Made by a program: the position numbers and the translations under genes. Positions 44,568 through 54,379 of a stretch of DNA of 64,000 bases are shown in pieces (positions within the stretch are counted from its first letter, which is position 1; the number at the start of each line of letters is the position of its first letter). Source of the stretch: Prevotella melaninogenica ATCC 25845 (GTDB lineage: Bacteria > Bacteroidota > Bacteroidia > Bacteroidales > Bacteroidaceae); assembly GCF_000144405.1 (NCBI RefSeq), contig NC_014370.1, positions 439,501 through 503,500 on the forward strand, given 5' to 3'. Below the pieces are notes generated by a model. It had not been told where the DNA came from and did not search any database. It worked only from the letters and a program-made list of their open reading frames with translations.

Positions 44568-46079
44568 TTAATACAACTTCTGCTTACCAGTTGAGAGCAT
44601 TTCAATGGTTTTGAAGCGGATGCTATGCGGCATTTCTGCCCGTGACAGTTGTGGGCGGAGCCAGTTGAGGAGTGTTGCCTCTGTTAGTGTTGCCTTTGGT
44701 GTACATTCTATTTCTGTGTGGATGACATTGCCAAAGTTAGGGTCGGGAACGGTAAAGGCACGTGCAGCAATAATCATAGGGTGGGAGAGAAGTACCTGTT
44801 CGATGTGTTCGGGCTGAACGTTCTCACCTCCACAGACCACCATTCGGTCGGCTCTCCCATGATGAAAGAAGTAACCTTCGCTATTCTGTGAGACTAAATC
44901 GCCTGTGTTTTGCCATTGATTTCGTAGTCCTCGCATTGCCCAACGAGAACGAACCCAAAGTGTTCCTATCCCTTGACGATTACAGTCTTTTACCTTACAG
45001 TCGACTCCTCGAATAGGTTTCCCTAAGGTAGTCTCTTTGAAAGAAGCTAATTCTTTGGGATTAGCAAGCATAAAGAATCCTGCTTCAGACGTACCATATA
45101 GGTTAAAGATTAACTCTCCTATTTCTTTATGGGTCGTGTCGATGAGGCTTTTAGGAAGTTTATCACCACCGCTTATAAGACAACGTAGACTCTTCATCTT
45201 CTCCTTTGCATTTTCAATCTGCCAAAAACGAGCGAGCATAGCAGGAACAATCGGCATGACTTCAATCTTTTCTTGCTGGATAATAGCTAAAGTCTGGAGC
45301 GCATCAAAGCGTTTTTGCAGACATATCTTCTTACCCATAAGCAAGGAGATGATAAGCGTTGAAAGTCCAAAACCATGGTAGAAGGGCAGGGATATCAGCA
45401 CACGCTCATATTGATAGATTCTAATGTCACGCAGTAAGGCAAACAATGGAGCGAGAAAAGAGGTGACAGAAGGACGGCGGGCAATACTCTTAAAGTTGCC
45501 ACTTGCTCCTCCAGAGTGAATGACGATTTCGCTTCCTCGCCAGATTTTAGGGAGTTTTCTTTTCTTTGTTAGAGAAGTCTTATGTAAAAGGATGTCATTA
45601 AGCCTCTCTGTTGTAACAGCTATGCAGGGAAGTTCCGTAGGTATCTGTTTGAGGTCTGAATCATATATAATAAGGTGGTAATGGTGCTTCTGCAAATCAG
45701 CTGTTATCTGTTCTGTTCCCAAGTCGGTGCTTAATAAGGTAGTGCGAATGCCCAATCGTGAAAGTGCATGCAGTAGGAGAGTCAAAATAAGACTGTTACG
45801 TCCAAGCAAAGCCACACTCATTTCAGGTTGGAGGTGATATTCCGTGTGAAGAATCTCAGCGAGTTGATGCGTACGGATATAGAGTTCTTGATAGCATAGA
45901 GATTGCTTCTCGTCAGTGATAGCACAACGATGCGGATAGAAATGAGCCGCAAAACGGAGCAACGCCATTAGGCTGATGCCTTCATAGATGAGGCTTTTAG
46001 CCCACACAAATATGCCCTTTGGTGAGATTATGTGTAAGCGATAGAGGATAGAAAGGATAGCTTCATTCTTTCTTCTCAT
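44568..46079 (-). CDS. AMP-dependent acyl-CoA synthetase/ligase family protein
   Basis: The 503-aa product belongs to the adenylate-forming superfamily: phosphate loop HSGGASGNFKSIARR (variant of the usual SGTTGxPKG), NLYGTSEAG, TGDLVSQ, and GRADRMVVCGGENVQPEHIE. It ends near the usual STGK lysine (LSTGKQKLY). The substrate is not predictable; a fatty or aryl acid is likely. It overlaps the SDR gene by 4 bases (ATGA), so the two act together. Confidence 0.88.
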   Translation of the reverse strand: MRRKNEAILSILYRLHIISPKGIFVWAKSLIYEGISLMALLRFAAHFYPHRCAITDEKQSLCYQELYIRTHQLAEILHTEYHLQPEMSVALLGRNSLILTLLLHALSRLGIRTTLLSTDLGTEQITADLQKHHYHLIIYDSDLKQIPTELPCIAVTTERLNDILLHKTSLTKKRKLPKIWRGSEIVIHSGGASGNFKSIARRPSVTSFLAPLFALLRDIRIYQYERVLISLPFYHGFGLSTLIISLLMGKKICLQKRFDALQTLAIIQQEKIEVMPIVPAMLARFWQIENAKEKMKSLRCLISGGDKLPKSLIDTTHKEIGELIFNLYGTSEAGFFMLANPKELASFKETTLGKPIRGVDCKVKDCNRQGIGTLWVRSRWAMRGLRNQWQNTGDLVSQNSEGYFFHHGRADRMVVCGGENVQPEHIEQVLLSHPMIIAARAFTVPDPNFGNVIHTEIECTPKATLTEATLLNWLRPQLSRAEMPHSIRFKTIEMLSTGKQKLY

Positions 46080-46924
46080 GGCAATCGCTTATAATATAGG
46101 TGAATAATCGGAGCAAAGAGATAGGCTATTGGGGCTGAAAACTTTGCCCACCAAGGTTTATAAGTCCTGACCTTCCGTATAGCAAGTTTCAATAGAATAT
46201 TGGCTGCATCAGCTGGTGTGTATGCAGGTAAGTGCTTGTATTGTTCGTTGACATCCGACATCGCAGTGTGAACCAAGGGTAAATAAGCTATCTGCACGTG
46301 AACACCTAACAGTGCAAACTCGCTGTCTGCCGTTTCGCACCATGTGTTTGCTGCACTTTTTGAGGCATGATAAGCCGACCAGCCCGGTGCCATTGGGTAG
46401 AGCGTACTCACTGATGAAGAATAGATGATATGCCCTTTGCTTGCCTTCAAGGCAGGTAAGATAGCCAGTGACAACGCAACCAAGGAACGATAGTTGAGGT
46501 CCAACGTACGGTCATAGTCGTGTAGGCGGTCCTGCGCATCATTGATCTTGCGATGGATAGATTTACCCGCATTGCAAAAGAAGTAATCCAACTGCGGTGG
46601 TGTTTCCCTTAGTTTTTGGCAAAGCTGCTTCAGTTTTTCCCTGTCTCTTAGGTCTATTGCGCAGTAGTCTGCACTGCTACCCATTTGCTTAGCTTTGGCA
46701 CATAAGAGGCGTAAGTCCGCTTCACTTCGAGCAATGAGAAAGACATTTGCACCTGCACTAATTAGTTTTTCGGTTAATGCTCTCCCTATTCCATGCGATG
46801 CACCCGTCACAAGTACCCACTTCCCAGAGAAGTGTTCTCTTGTAATGTCAGGTGAAAGACTTATGGTTGGGTAAGCCAATGCACCTCCAATAGCTATTAT
46901 CTTTTTTCTGAGAGACGTCATCAT
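46076..46924 (-). CDS. Short-chain dehydrogenase/reductase
   Basis: The 282-aa product has the SDR cofactor motif TGASHGIG, FCNAGKS, SSSVSTLYP and the catalytic YHASK. The N-terminus is hydrophobic (IIAIGGALAYPTISLS) and the C-terminus has a second hydrophobic stretch (APIAYLFAPIIHLYY), so membrane association is possible. It precedes and overlaps the ligase gene; together they may process an acyl chain or lipid-linked substrate. Confidence 0.9.
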   Translation of the reverse strand: MMTSLRKKIIAIGGALAYPTISLSPDITREHFSGKWVLVTGASHGIGRALTEKLISAGANVFLIARSEADLRLLCAKAKQMGSSADYCAIDLRDREKLKQLCQKLRETPPQLDYFFCNAGKSIHRKINDAQDRLHDYDRTLDLNYRSLVALSLAILPALKASKGHIIYSSSVSTLYPMAPGWSAYHASKSAANTWCETADSEFALLGVHVQIAYLPLVHTAMSDVNEQYKHLPAYTPADAANILLKLAIRKVRTYKPWWAKFSAPIAYLFAPIIHLYYKRLP

Positions 46925-46976
46925 AACTATTTTCTAACGATTAGACGTGCTTGTTTTGATAACCAATAGCGATGTG

Positions 46977-47050
46977 ATTAATGCTCCGCACATCATGTGT
47001 TAAGCATGAGCACCATGTGTGTTGGGCATCCGCACATCATGTGCTGAATA
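46977..47050. repeat. Palindromic GCACAT/ATGTGC-type repeat cluster
   Basis: Several near-copies of a short palindromic unit (CCGCACATCATGTGTT, GCACCATGTGTGTT, CCGCACATCATGTGCT) follow each other upstream of the SDR gene. A related cluster lies at 60438-60502. No coding function is seen. Confidence 0.6.
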
Positions 47051-47189
47051 ATAACACAGCGGAAGATAATGGGTAAAACGTTTTGTTCTTGTCGTTATAA
47101 TAGGATAGTGTAAGGCACAAATATGAAGGTTATACAGCACAGTTCTGTTAGATTCCCATGCTACCTTATACTTTCTTTTCCCTACTTCT

Positions 47190-47915
47190 TTATATTATTT
47201 CCAACGTGAAATGCTGGTAATCACGTACGATAGTATAAAGGAACTTCTCGTCAGCAGTATTGGTATCAGAGATGTTGAGGTGCGTTCGCACTTTCTCAGC
47301 AAGGGAAGCAATACGACGTTCACGCTCGTATCCGTATTCAGAGTTGAGGGTACGTTGGATGACATCAAGCTGGTTAAGAGAGAGGTCTTCAGCTTGTGGA
47401 TAGACAGGTTTATACTTTCTATCAAGGTAATAGAATTCGTCAAGTGATACTTGAATCTTGCGATAATCGTTGAGTTGGATGACCATTGTTCCTGCTGCGA
47501 GGTCGCCGAGACGTTGTGAATTCTTAGAGATAAGAATGACAAGTGCACCAACACCAGAGAAACCAAGGTCGACAAGTTGCAGAAGCCAACGCATAAAAAA
47601 GTCACCAATGCCCGGTGTTGTTCCGTCTTTCTTCACAACACGGATACGCATCACCATCTTTCCAACACTTTGCCCATGGTTGAAAAGTTCCATAAGGAAG
47701 TGGTAAAAGAGGGCAGGAAGGTAGATGGCTATTAGGAAGAATAACATTTTCGTTCTATAAAAAAAGTCTAACTCAGCTATCAGGAGCGACACACCAACCA
47801 GATAGCAGATAATTAGGAAGTCATCAATGATTTGTGCAACGATACGCTCTCCTAAACTTGCCGGCGACTGACTTATCTGGACGTACTGACCTGTTATGAT
47901 ATTGGCTTCGGGCAT
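47190..47915 (-). CDS. RDD-family membrane protein
   Basis: The frame is open to 47948, but the ATG at 47915 (MPEANIITGQYVQISQSPAS) is preferred because the promoter-like box covers the earlier start. The 241-aa product has the RDD signature (ERIVAQIIDDFLI), several membrane segments (ICYLVGVSLLIAEL; MLFFLIAIYLPALFYHFLM) and GQSVGKMVMRIRVV. It lies divergently next to the SpoIIM/MoxR operon, a pairing seen in Bacteroidetes, and probably belongs to the same process. Confidence 0.88.
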   Translation of the reverse strand: MPEANIITGQYVQISQSPASLGERIVAQIIDDFLIICYLVGVSLLIAELDFFYRTKMLFFLIAIYLPALFYHFLMELFNHGQSVGKMVMRIRVVKKDGTTPGIGDFFMRWLLQLVDLGFSGVGALVILISKNSQRLGDLAAGTMVIQLNDYRKIQVSLDEFYYLDRKYKPVYPQAEDLSLNQLDVIQRTLNSEYGYERERRIASLAEKVRTHLNISDTNTADEKFLYTIVRDYQHFTLEII

Positions 47916-47945
47916 TTTCTTGATAATTAAATGTTGTTTCTGTTG

Positions 47946-47953
47946 CAAATGTA
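47946..47953 (-). promoter_or_regulatory. Candidate promoter of the RDD gene (TACATTTG)
   Basis: The -7 box TACATTTG on the minus strand lies 31 bases before the preferred ATG. No clear -33 box is present. Confidence 0.4.
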
Positions 47954-48016
47954 AGAAAAAAACTCTAAATTTGTTGCGTAAATGATAATAATGTGTAAAT
48001 TACGTGTGGACTTTGC

Positions 48017-48997
48017 ATGAAAGAGATTCTTTTCATACGCAATAATATTGAGAAATGGCGGGCAATGGAAGGCATGATAGATAATGTCAAATTTGAGATG
48101 CCTGACCAGTTGGCTGATGCTTATACTGAGCTTACAGCCGACCTCGCTTTTGCACAGACACATTATCCTCATTCACGTATTACCATCTATCTCAACAAAC
48201 TTGCTTCTGCACTTCATAATGAAATCTACCGTAATAAACGGGAGAAGTGGTCGCGTTTGGTGACTTTCTGGACGCAGGAGGTGCCTGACGTGATGTGGAA
48301 AGAGCGTAAGTTACTGCTTCTCTCATTCATTATTTTTATGGTGAGTGTGCTGATTGGTGTTGTTTCTACCTTAGGAGACGAGTCCTTCCCACGCTTGATA
48401 CTTGGCGACAGCTATATGGATATGACCCTTGAGAATATAGCGAAGGGAAAGCCGATGGGCGTATATGGCAATGAAGAAGAGGGAGGTATGTTTATTGGTA
48501 TTACGCTGAACAATATCATGGTATCGTTTAATGTGTTTGTTTCGGGCGTACTGACAAGCTTTATGTCAGGCTTCCTTTTATTCCGAAATGGTATCATGGT
48601 AGGGTGTTTTGATACTTTCTTTTATCAGCATGGATTATTAGGCGAAAGTCTTTTAGCCACGATGTTACACGGTACGTTGGAACTTTCAGCAATCATTGTG
48701 GCAGGTGCTGCAGGCTTGGCAATTGGTAATGGTTGGTTATTCCCAGGTACTTACTCGCGTTTGGTCAGCTTTCAGCGGGGTGCAAAGAGGGGAATGAAGA
48801 TTGTTGTTGGAACAGTGCCTATCTTTATCATGGCAGGTTTTATCGAAGGATTCATTACTCGTCATACAGAGTTGAACAACTTTATCCGCCTTGGTATCAT
48901 ACTCGTATCATTGGCGTTTGTCGTGTATTATTTTATTTACTTACCTTATAAGCGTAATTATTATTTAGAAGATGCAAATAGAAAGACCAAAGATTGA
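48017..48997 (+). CDS. SpoIIM-like membrane protein
   Basis: The 326-aa product has a soluble helical N-terminus and then membrane segments typical of the stage II sporulation protein M family (LLLLSFIIFMVSVLIGVV; IGITLNNIMVSFNVFVSGVL; GTLELSAIIVAGAAGLAIG with the conserved HGxxE pattern). This organism is not a spore former; the family is common in non-spore-formers beside RDD and MoxR genes. Its end overlaps the next gene by 26 bases. Confidence 0.88.
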   Translation: MKEILFIRNNIEKWRAMEGMIDNVKFEMPDQLADAYTELTADLAFAQTHYPHSRITIYLNKLASALHNEIYRNKREKWSRLVTFWTQEVPDVMWKERKLLLLSFIIFMVSVLIGVVSTLGDESFPRLILGDSYMDMTLENIAKGKPMGVYGNEEEGGMFIGITLNNIMVSFNVFVSGVLTSFMSGFLLFRNGIMVGCFDTFFYQHGLLGESLLATMLHGTLELSAIIVAGAAGLAIGNGWLFPGTYSRLVSFQRGAKRGMKIVVGTVPIFIMAGFIEGFITRHTELNNFIRLGIILVSLAFVVYYFIYLPYKRNYYLEDANRKTKD

Positions 48998-49964
48998 ACT
49001 TTATCAAGTTCGTAGTTTCGGCGAGAAGTTCTCAGCGATTTTTGAGTTTATTCGTGAGAACTTTAAGTTTTTGTTGCGTGCATGTACCTATCTACTCTTG
49101 CCACTTTGTTTGGTACAAGGTTTCGCTATGGAGATGATGACGAAGGTCTTAGCACCTTATTATACCAATACCTTCGATGTCGGAGAGGATGTAGACGTGA
49201 CACAGGGGATGCTCCTTAGATTCGGTGTTTCGTACGTGGGATATGGTATTTGTCTGCTGATAGGTTCTACCTTATTGGCTGGAATCTGCTATAGTATGGT
49301 GAAATACTATCATAAAAGTCCAAATAGACTTCGTAATACGACACTGAGCGACTTAAAACCTATAATCATTCAAGTGATTAAACGCTCGTTGTTAATGACC
49401 GTGGTGCTTGTAGCTCTGTTTATAGGAGTTTTGGTTCTTATTATCTTCTTTACTGCAATCACAAGTGCACCGATACTGGCTATAATACCAATTCTTGCAT
49501 TGATTGTGTGCTGCTTGCCAGTTTCTATGGCGTTACCTGTTTATGTTTTTGAAGATAAGGAAACGTTGTTTAGCTCCATATTACGCGGCTTAAAACTTGG
49601 CTTCCATTCTTTCTGGTCGTTGTTTGGTTTGATGTTTGTGATAGGATTCTTGACTAATATCCTGTCTTCATTCACATCAATTCCTTGGTATATATTGACT
49701 GTTGTGAAGTCAGTTTTGCTGGCTACTGATACTACTCAAAGCTCTTTTGCAGCAAGTCCAGTATATAGTTTCTTTGTCTATTTGTCATCTGTATTTATGA
49801 ACTTTGGTATGTATCTGACGATGACAATCTCAACCTTCGCCTTAGCTTTTCACTATGGAAGCATCGCAGAGGAGGAAGATGGCTTCTCAGTTGAGGACGA
49901 CATACAGCACTTTGAGGAGTTAGCAGAGAAAGATACCGACATTGATAACTTTGATAAACTCTGA
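48972..49964 (+). CDS. Multi-pass membrane protein of the SpoIIM/MoxR operon
   Basis: The 330-aa product has about five to six hydrophobic segments (YLLLPLCLVQGFAMEMM; LLMTVVLVALFIGVLVLIIF; FWSLFGLMFVIGFLTNILS) and an acidic C-terminal tail (EEEDGFSVEDDIQHFEEL). No named domain is recognised. It overlaps the SpoIIM gene by 26 bases and is followed after 12 bases by the DUF4129-like gene. Confidence 0.8.
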   Translation: MQIERPKIELYQVRSFGEKFSAIFEFIRENFKFLLRACTYLLLPLCLVQGFAMEMMTKVLAPYYTNTFDVGEDVDVTQGMLLRFGVSYVGYGICLLIGSTLLAGICYSMVKYYHKSPNRLRNTTLSDLKPIIIQVIKRSLLMTVVLVALFIGVLVLIIFFTAITSAPILAIIPILALIVCCLPVSMALPVYVFEDKETLFSSILRGLKLGFHSFWSLFGLMFVIGFLTNILSSFTSIPWYILTVVKSVLLATDTTQSSFAASPVYSFFVYLSSVFMNFGMYLTMTISTFALAFHYGSIAEEEDGFSVEDDIQHFEELAEKDTDIDNFDKL

Positions 49965-49976
49965 TAAAGCGGTTCT

Positions 49977-50588
49977 ATGTTACAGCCATTAAGTGATACT
50001 TTGTCGTGTGATTCGGCGTTACTTCATCAGTATCGTGCTGATGAAGCGTACAACTATGCGCGAGAGTTACAGGCACCTGAACTTGATTGGTGGGATTGGC
50101 TGATGTCAAAGATAGGCGAGTTCCTCTCTGATTTATTTAGTATTCAGAGCAAAGGGGACTTCCGTATCGTGATATACATTGTTATTGCACTTGTTTTTAT
50201 TGCTCTAATCGCTTTCATTTTGTACCGTTATCAATTCAAACTCTTTGGTAGAGCGGGTAAGGTGACGAATGAAAACGATGAAGAAGACAATATCTATGGC
50301 GTAGACTTTGATGCTGTCTATGCCAAAGCAATGGCACAGAAGGATTATTACAAGGCTGTTCGAATTGTCTATCTGCGTACACTTCGTTGGTTATCAGATG
50401 GTAATAAGATTAGTTGGCAGCTCTATAAGACGCCAACTCAATACACTCGTGAGTTCCTATCAGTAGAATTTGAAAGAATGACTACAGCTTTTATGCGTGT
50501 AAGATATGGTAATTATCAAGCGTCTGAAGAACTCGTAGAACTACTGTTAGACTTAGAAAGCAAGATAAAGAAGGGAGGTGAGGAATGA
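49977..50588 (+). CDS. DUF4129-like membrane protein
   Basis: The 203-aa product has a soluble N-terminus, one membrane segment (VIYIVIALVFIALIAFILYR) and a C-terminal helical part (YYKAVRIVYLRTLRWLSDGN; PTQYTREFL) typical of DUF4129 proteins beside MoxR/DUF58. It overlaps the next gene by 4 bases (ATGA). Confidence 0.8.
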   Translation: MLQPLSDTLSCDSALLHQYRADEAYNYARELQAPELDWWDWLMSKIGEFLSDLFSIQSKGDFRIVIYIVIALVFIALIAFILYRYQFKLFGRAGKVTNENDEEDNIYGVDFDAVYAKAMAQKDYYKAVRIVYLRTLRWLSDGNKISWQLYKTPTQYTREFLSVEFERMTTAFMRVRYGNYQASEELVELLLDLESKIKKGGEE

Positions 50589-51835
50589 ACAAGCGCTTTT
50601 GGTTCTTCGTAGCTGGCTTCCTTGTCTTTGTCTTTCTATTAGAGTGGAATGCGCCTTCAAAGTTTGTTTGGGAGCCTACCTTTAATCATTACGATAAGCA
50701 ACCATTTGGTTGTGCGGTGTTCGACTCACTGATGGAGAAGTCTGTTCCTGCAGGATATGAGGTGACAAATAAAACAATAGCACAGTTGGAACGTGATGGA
50801 TATGGTAAGAAACCGCATGCCTTCTTAATTCAAACAGACCATTTTAGCCCTTCTGCAACGGATATCCGTTCGTTGGATAGACTGTTGAAAGCTGGTAATA
50901 AAGTCTTCATTGCAACGTCTGATATTGAGCCTGATTCTCTATATCCAGATTTGCAGGTAGATATTAATGGGCAATATGGGTTCTCTCCTATGGAGGTTAA
51001 GTCCTCAATTGCGAATCAGTCAATTCCTTATGATACCTTAGTTTGGTCTCATCAGTTGCCTTATCAGGAGAAAGAATACGCGGTCTATGCCGCGATGGCA
51101 GGTAATAATGTTACAATAGAAGGGAAGACTGCGTGTGATACTTTGGTTAGCTGTTGGCTTTCTGAGGAGGAAATTGATTCTACAGATGGCTATTGGTTGG
51201 CACATATGGTTAGGGTGAAGCGAGGAAAGGGTGAACTCTTTGTTTCTTGTGATCCATTGTTAATGACCAATTATGGTATCCTTGATACGCAGACAAATGG
51301 ACTCATCTTCCGTATGATGTCCCAATTCCGAGGCTTGCCAATCATTCGTACTGAGGCATACGGACCTTACACAGAATATGAAACGGATACTCCACTGCGG
51401 TTTTGGCTACAAAACGAGCCTCTCCGCTGGGCTATCTATCTCACCTTAGGAGGGTTATTACTCTTCTGTATGTTCTATGCACGTAGACGACAACGCGTTA
51501 TCCCAGTGGTAGAGGAACCAGCTAATCGTTCGTTGGAGTTTGTGAAGTTGATAGGTACTCTTTATCATCAGAAGCATATTAATCGAGACTTGCTGCAGAA
51601 AAAGTATAGTTACTTTGGCGAGACCTTACGTCGTATGACGATGATAGATGTCGAAGATGTTGAGTCAAGGAAGGAGAATATAGCACAGATAGCCATTCGA
51701 ACGGGAATGCCAGAGGCTGAAGTACGAATGATATTTGACCGTGTCGATCGTTATTTGCAGGGTGATGATGAACTAAAAGATGCTGCTCTGCGAAAGGCAA
51801 TAGACGGTATGGATATGATAATCAATAAGCTATAA
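50585..51835 (+). CDS. DUF4350-like membrane protein
   Basis: The 416-aa product begins with a membrane segment (FWFFVAGFLVFVFLLEW). An extracytoplasmic domain with FLIQTDHFSPSATDIRSLDR follows, then a second membrane segment (WAIYLTLGGLLLFCMFYAR) and a cytosolic helical tail (LEFVKLIGTLYHQKHINRDL). This matches DUF4350 proteins found before moxR in Bacteroidetes. It precedes the ATPase gene by 5 bases. Confidence 0.82.
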   Translation: MNKRFWFFVAGFLVFVFLLEWNAPSKFVWEPTFNHYDKQPFGCAVFDSLMEKSVPAGYEVTNKTIAQLERDGYGKKPHAFLIQTDHFSPSATDIRSLDRLLKAGNKVFIATSDIEPDSLYPDLQVDINGQYGFSPMEVKSSIANQSIPYDTLVWSHQLPYQEKEYAVYAAMAGNNVTIEGKTACDTLVSCWLSEEEIDSTDGYWLAHMVRVKRGKGELFVSCDPLLMTNYGILDTQTNGLIFRMMSQFRGLPIIRTEAYGPYTEYETDTPLRFWLQNEPLRWAIYLTLGGLLLFCMFYARRRQRVIPVVEEPANRSLEFVKLIGTLYHQKHINRDLLQKKYSYFGETLRRMTMIDVEDVESRKENIAQIAIRTGMPEAEVRMIFDRVDRYLQGDDELKDAALRKAIDGMDMIINKL

Positions 51836-51840
51836 ACGCA

Positions 51841-52863
51841 ATGGATGAGCAAAAGAATAATGTAATTGAAGAGCAAACAATAAATAAGATGGAAGAGTAT
51901 AAAGAAGAAAGAACCGACCTTGCTGCATTCAGTGAAAAGGTGATGCAGTTGCGAGGAGAGATAAGTAAGGTTGTTGTTGGACAGCAGGAGGCAGTTGCCT
52001 TGTTGTTAACAGCGATTCTTGCAGATGGTCATGTGCTGATTGAAGGTGTGCCTGGTGTTGCTAAGACCTTGTTGGCACGTCTGTTGTCTCGCCTGATTGA
52101 TGCGCGTTTCAGTCGTATTCAATTCACGCCAGACCTCATGCCAAGTGATGTACTCGGTACGACAGTCTTCAATATGAAGACCTCTGAGTTCGACTTCCAT
52201 GAAGGTCCTGTGTTCTCAGATCTCGTTCTTGTAGATGAAATCAACCGTGCTCCTGCAAAGACACAGGCAGCTCTTTTCGAGGTAATGGAGGAACGTCAGG
52301 TGACGATTGATGGTACAACTCGTCGTATGAGCGATGTTTATACAATCATTGCGACACAGAACCCAGTAGAACAGGAAGGTACTTATCGTCTACCAGAGGC
52401 ACAACTCGACCGTTTCCTCTTTAAGATAAGCATGGGTTATCCTTCTGTTGATGAGGAAATGAATATCCTTAAGCGTCATCAGGAGAAGCGAAACCTCATC
52501 AAGTTGGAAGATGTTAAGCCAATACTTACCATTGACGAACTTCTGCAGATGCGCAAGAAACTTGATACGGTATTCATTGAGGAGAGCCTTTTACGCTATA
52601 TTGCAAACATCGTACAGCAGACACGCACCTCAAAGGCTGTCTATCTCGGTGCCAGTCCACGTGCTTCTGTGGCTATGCTCAATGCTGCTAAGGCTTCAGC
52701 TTTATTGGGTGGTCGCGACTTTGTAACACCAGAAGACATCAAGTTTGTTACGCCAAGTATTCTTCAACATCGTCTTATCCTTACTGCTGAGGCTGAAATG
52801 GAGGGATATACCCCATTGAAGGTAGCACAGAAGTTGATTGACAAGGTCGAAGTACCTAAGTAA
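51841..52863 (+). CDS. MoxR-family AAA+ ATPase
   Basis: MoxR ATPases act as chaperones for maturation of partner complexes. The 340-aa product has Walker A GVPGVAKT (residues 69-76), Walker B VLVDEINRA (129-137), IIATQNPVEQEGTYRLPEAQ and the lid segment YLGASPRASVAML. An ATG at 51889 could give a slightly shorter protein. It stands between DUF4350 and DUF58 genes, its usual partners. Confidence 0.94.
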   Translation: MDEQKNNVIEEQTINKMEEYKEERTDLAAFSEKVMQLRGEISKVVVGQQEAVALLLTAILADGHVLIEGVPGVAKTLLARLLSRLIDARFSRIQFTPDLMPSDVLGTTVFNMKTSEFDFHEGPVFSDLVLVDEINRAPAKTQAALFEVMEERQVTIDGTTRRMSDVYTIIATQNPVEQEGTYRLPEAQLDRFLFKISMGYPSVDEEMNILKRHQEKRNLIKLEDVKPILTIDELLQMRKKLDTVFIEESLLRYIANIVQQTRTSKAVYLGASPRASVAMLNAAKASALLGGRDFVTPEDIKFVTPSILQHRLILTAEAEMEGYTPLKVAQKLIDKVEVPK

Positions 52864-52902
52864 TGAGGTTAGCCGAGAAGCACTCAAATAAATAAAGACG
52901 AA

Positions 52903-54216
52903 ATGTTCCTTACTAAAAGGTTTTATTTTATATTAGCAAGCCTTACCCTGCTCGCAGGCTTTGGTTATGTGTTCCCACAGCTTTTCATGGGTGCAAAGAT
53001 ACTTCTCTTTATCTTTGCTGCTATGGTTGTGGTCGATGCTGTTATGCTCTATCATCGTCGTGGAATAACAGCGAAGCGAACCTGTTCAGAACGTTTCTCT
53101 AATGGTGATAAGAATGTTGTCAAGATAAGTCTGGAAAGTAAGTACTCCTTCCCTGTATGGCTGACGGTAATAGATGAGGCGCCAGAGGTGTTCCAACGGA
53201 GAGATATTAGCTATAAGAGTCAGCTAACAGCGATGGGAAAGAATACGATTCGTTATACGCTCAGACCGATGAAGCGTGGCGTCTACTCCTTTGGTAAGAT
53301 TCGTTGCTTCACACGTACAGTCTTAGGACTTGTCGAACGTCGTTATACGTTGGGTAACGCAGAAGACGTTAAGGTCTATCCTTCTTATATGATGCTGAAT
53401 CGCTATGAACTTCTTGCGATAAGCAATAACCTTACCGAAATGGGTATAAAGCGTATACGTCGGGCAGGTAACAACACTGAGTTTGAGCAGATAAAAGACT
53501 ATGTGAAAGGCGATGAATACCGAAGTATAAACTGGAAGGCAAGTGCACGTCGCAATCAGTTGATGGTGAATGTCTATCGTGATGAGCGCTCTCAGCAGAT
53601 ATTCTCAGTTATTGATAAGGGACGTGTTATGCAGCAATCGTTCCGTGGAATGACGCTTCTCGACTATAGTATCAATGCTTCTTTGGTGTTGTCATACGTT
53701 GCCATGCGCCGTGATGATAAGGCTGGCTTGATAACCTTTGCAGATAAAATGGACACGTTTGTTGCTCCTTCGAAGCAAACTGGTCAGATGCAACTTCTCT
53801 TAGAGTCACTTTATGCACAAGAAACGAAGTTTGGTGAAAGTGATTTTAGTGGTTTGTGTGCCAATGTACATAAACAAGTTAGCAAGCGTAGTTTGTTCGT
53901 TATTTACACAAACTTCTCTGGTATGACAGCTCTCAATCGTCAGTTGGCTTACTTGAAGTTGCTTAGTCAGTGGCATCGTGTACTCGTTGTCTTTTTTGAA
54001 GATGCAGAGATGAATGATTATATTCGTTCTCCGAAGCACTCGACAGAGGAATATTACCAGCATGTTATCGCAGAGAAGTTTGCTTCTGAAAAGCGTTTGA
54101 TAGTCTCAACACTGCGTCAGCATGGTATCTATAGTGTTTTGACAACGCCAGACAAACTCAGTATTGATGTTATCAATAAATACTTGGAAATGAAGCAAAG
54201 ACAAATCTTAACATAG
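52903..54216 (+). CDS. DUF58-domain protein
   Basis: The 437-aa product has two N-terminal membrane segments (FYFILASLTLLAGFGYVF; LLFIFAAMVVVDAVMLY). The DUF58 signature follows: FEQIKDYVKGDEYRSINWKA and SARRNQLMVNVYRDERSQQ, with a von Willebrand A-like fold after it. It is the last gene of the six-gene operon, followed by a hairpin at 54279-54315. Confidence 0.92.
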   Translation: MFLTKRFYFILASLTLLAGFGYVFPQLFMGAKILLFIFAAMVVVDAVMLYHRRGITAKRTCSERFSNGDKNVVKISLESKYSFPVWLTVIDEAPEVFQRRDISYKSQLTAMGKNTIRYTLRPMKRGVYSFGKIRCFTRTVLGLVERRYTLGNAEDVKVYPSYMMLNRYELLAISNNLTEMGIKRIRRAGNNTEFEQIKDYVKGDEYRSINWKASARRNQLMVNVYRDERSQQIFSVIDKGRVMQQSFRGMTLLDYSINASLVLSYVAMRRDDKAGLITFADKMDTFVAPSKQTGQMQLLLESLYAQETKFGESDFSGLCANVHKQVSKRSLFVIYTNFSGMTALNRQLAYLKLLSQWHRVLVVFFEDAEMNDYIRSPKHSTEEYYQHVIAEKFASEKRLIVSTLRQHGIYSVLTTPDKLSIDVINKYLEMKQRQILT

Positions 54217-54278
54217 TAAGTCTTACTTATTTCCTAACAAATAATGTAAGGTTCACTCCTGCAATACCTAAAACTAAT

Positions 54279-54315
54279 GGGCTGATATTCGATTGTGGAT
54301 TTCAGCCTTTATTGT
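54279..54315 (+). terminator. Hairpin after the DUF58 gene
   Basis: GGCTGA (54280-54285) pairs with TCAGCC (54302-54307), followed by TTTATTGTTGTT. The stem is short. Confidence 0.5.
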
Positions 54316-54379
54316 TGTTATACATAGATGAGATGCGATTTGTGCTTGATATTTGGCTCATGTTTGATAGATTATAGTG

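Noticed and set aside
48017..48997. Sporulation role for the SpoIIM-like protein
   Set aside because: The family is common in non-spore-formers beside RDD and MoxR genes, and nothing else in the window suggests sporulation.
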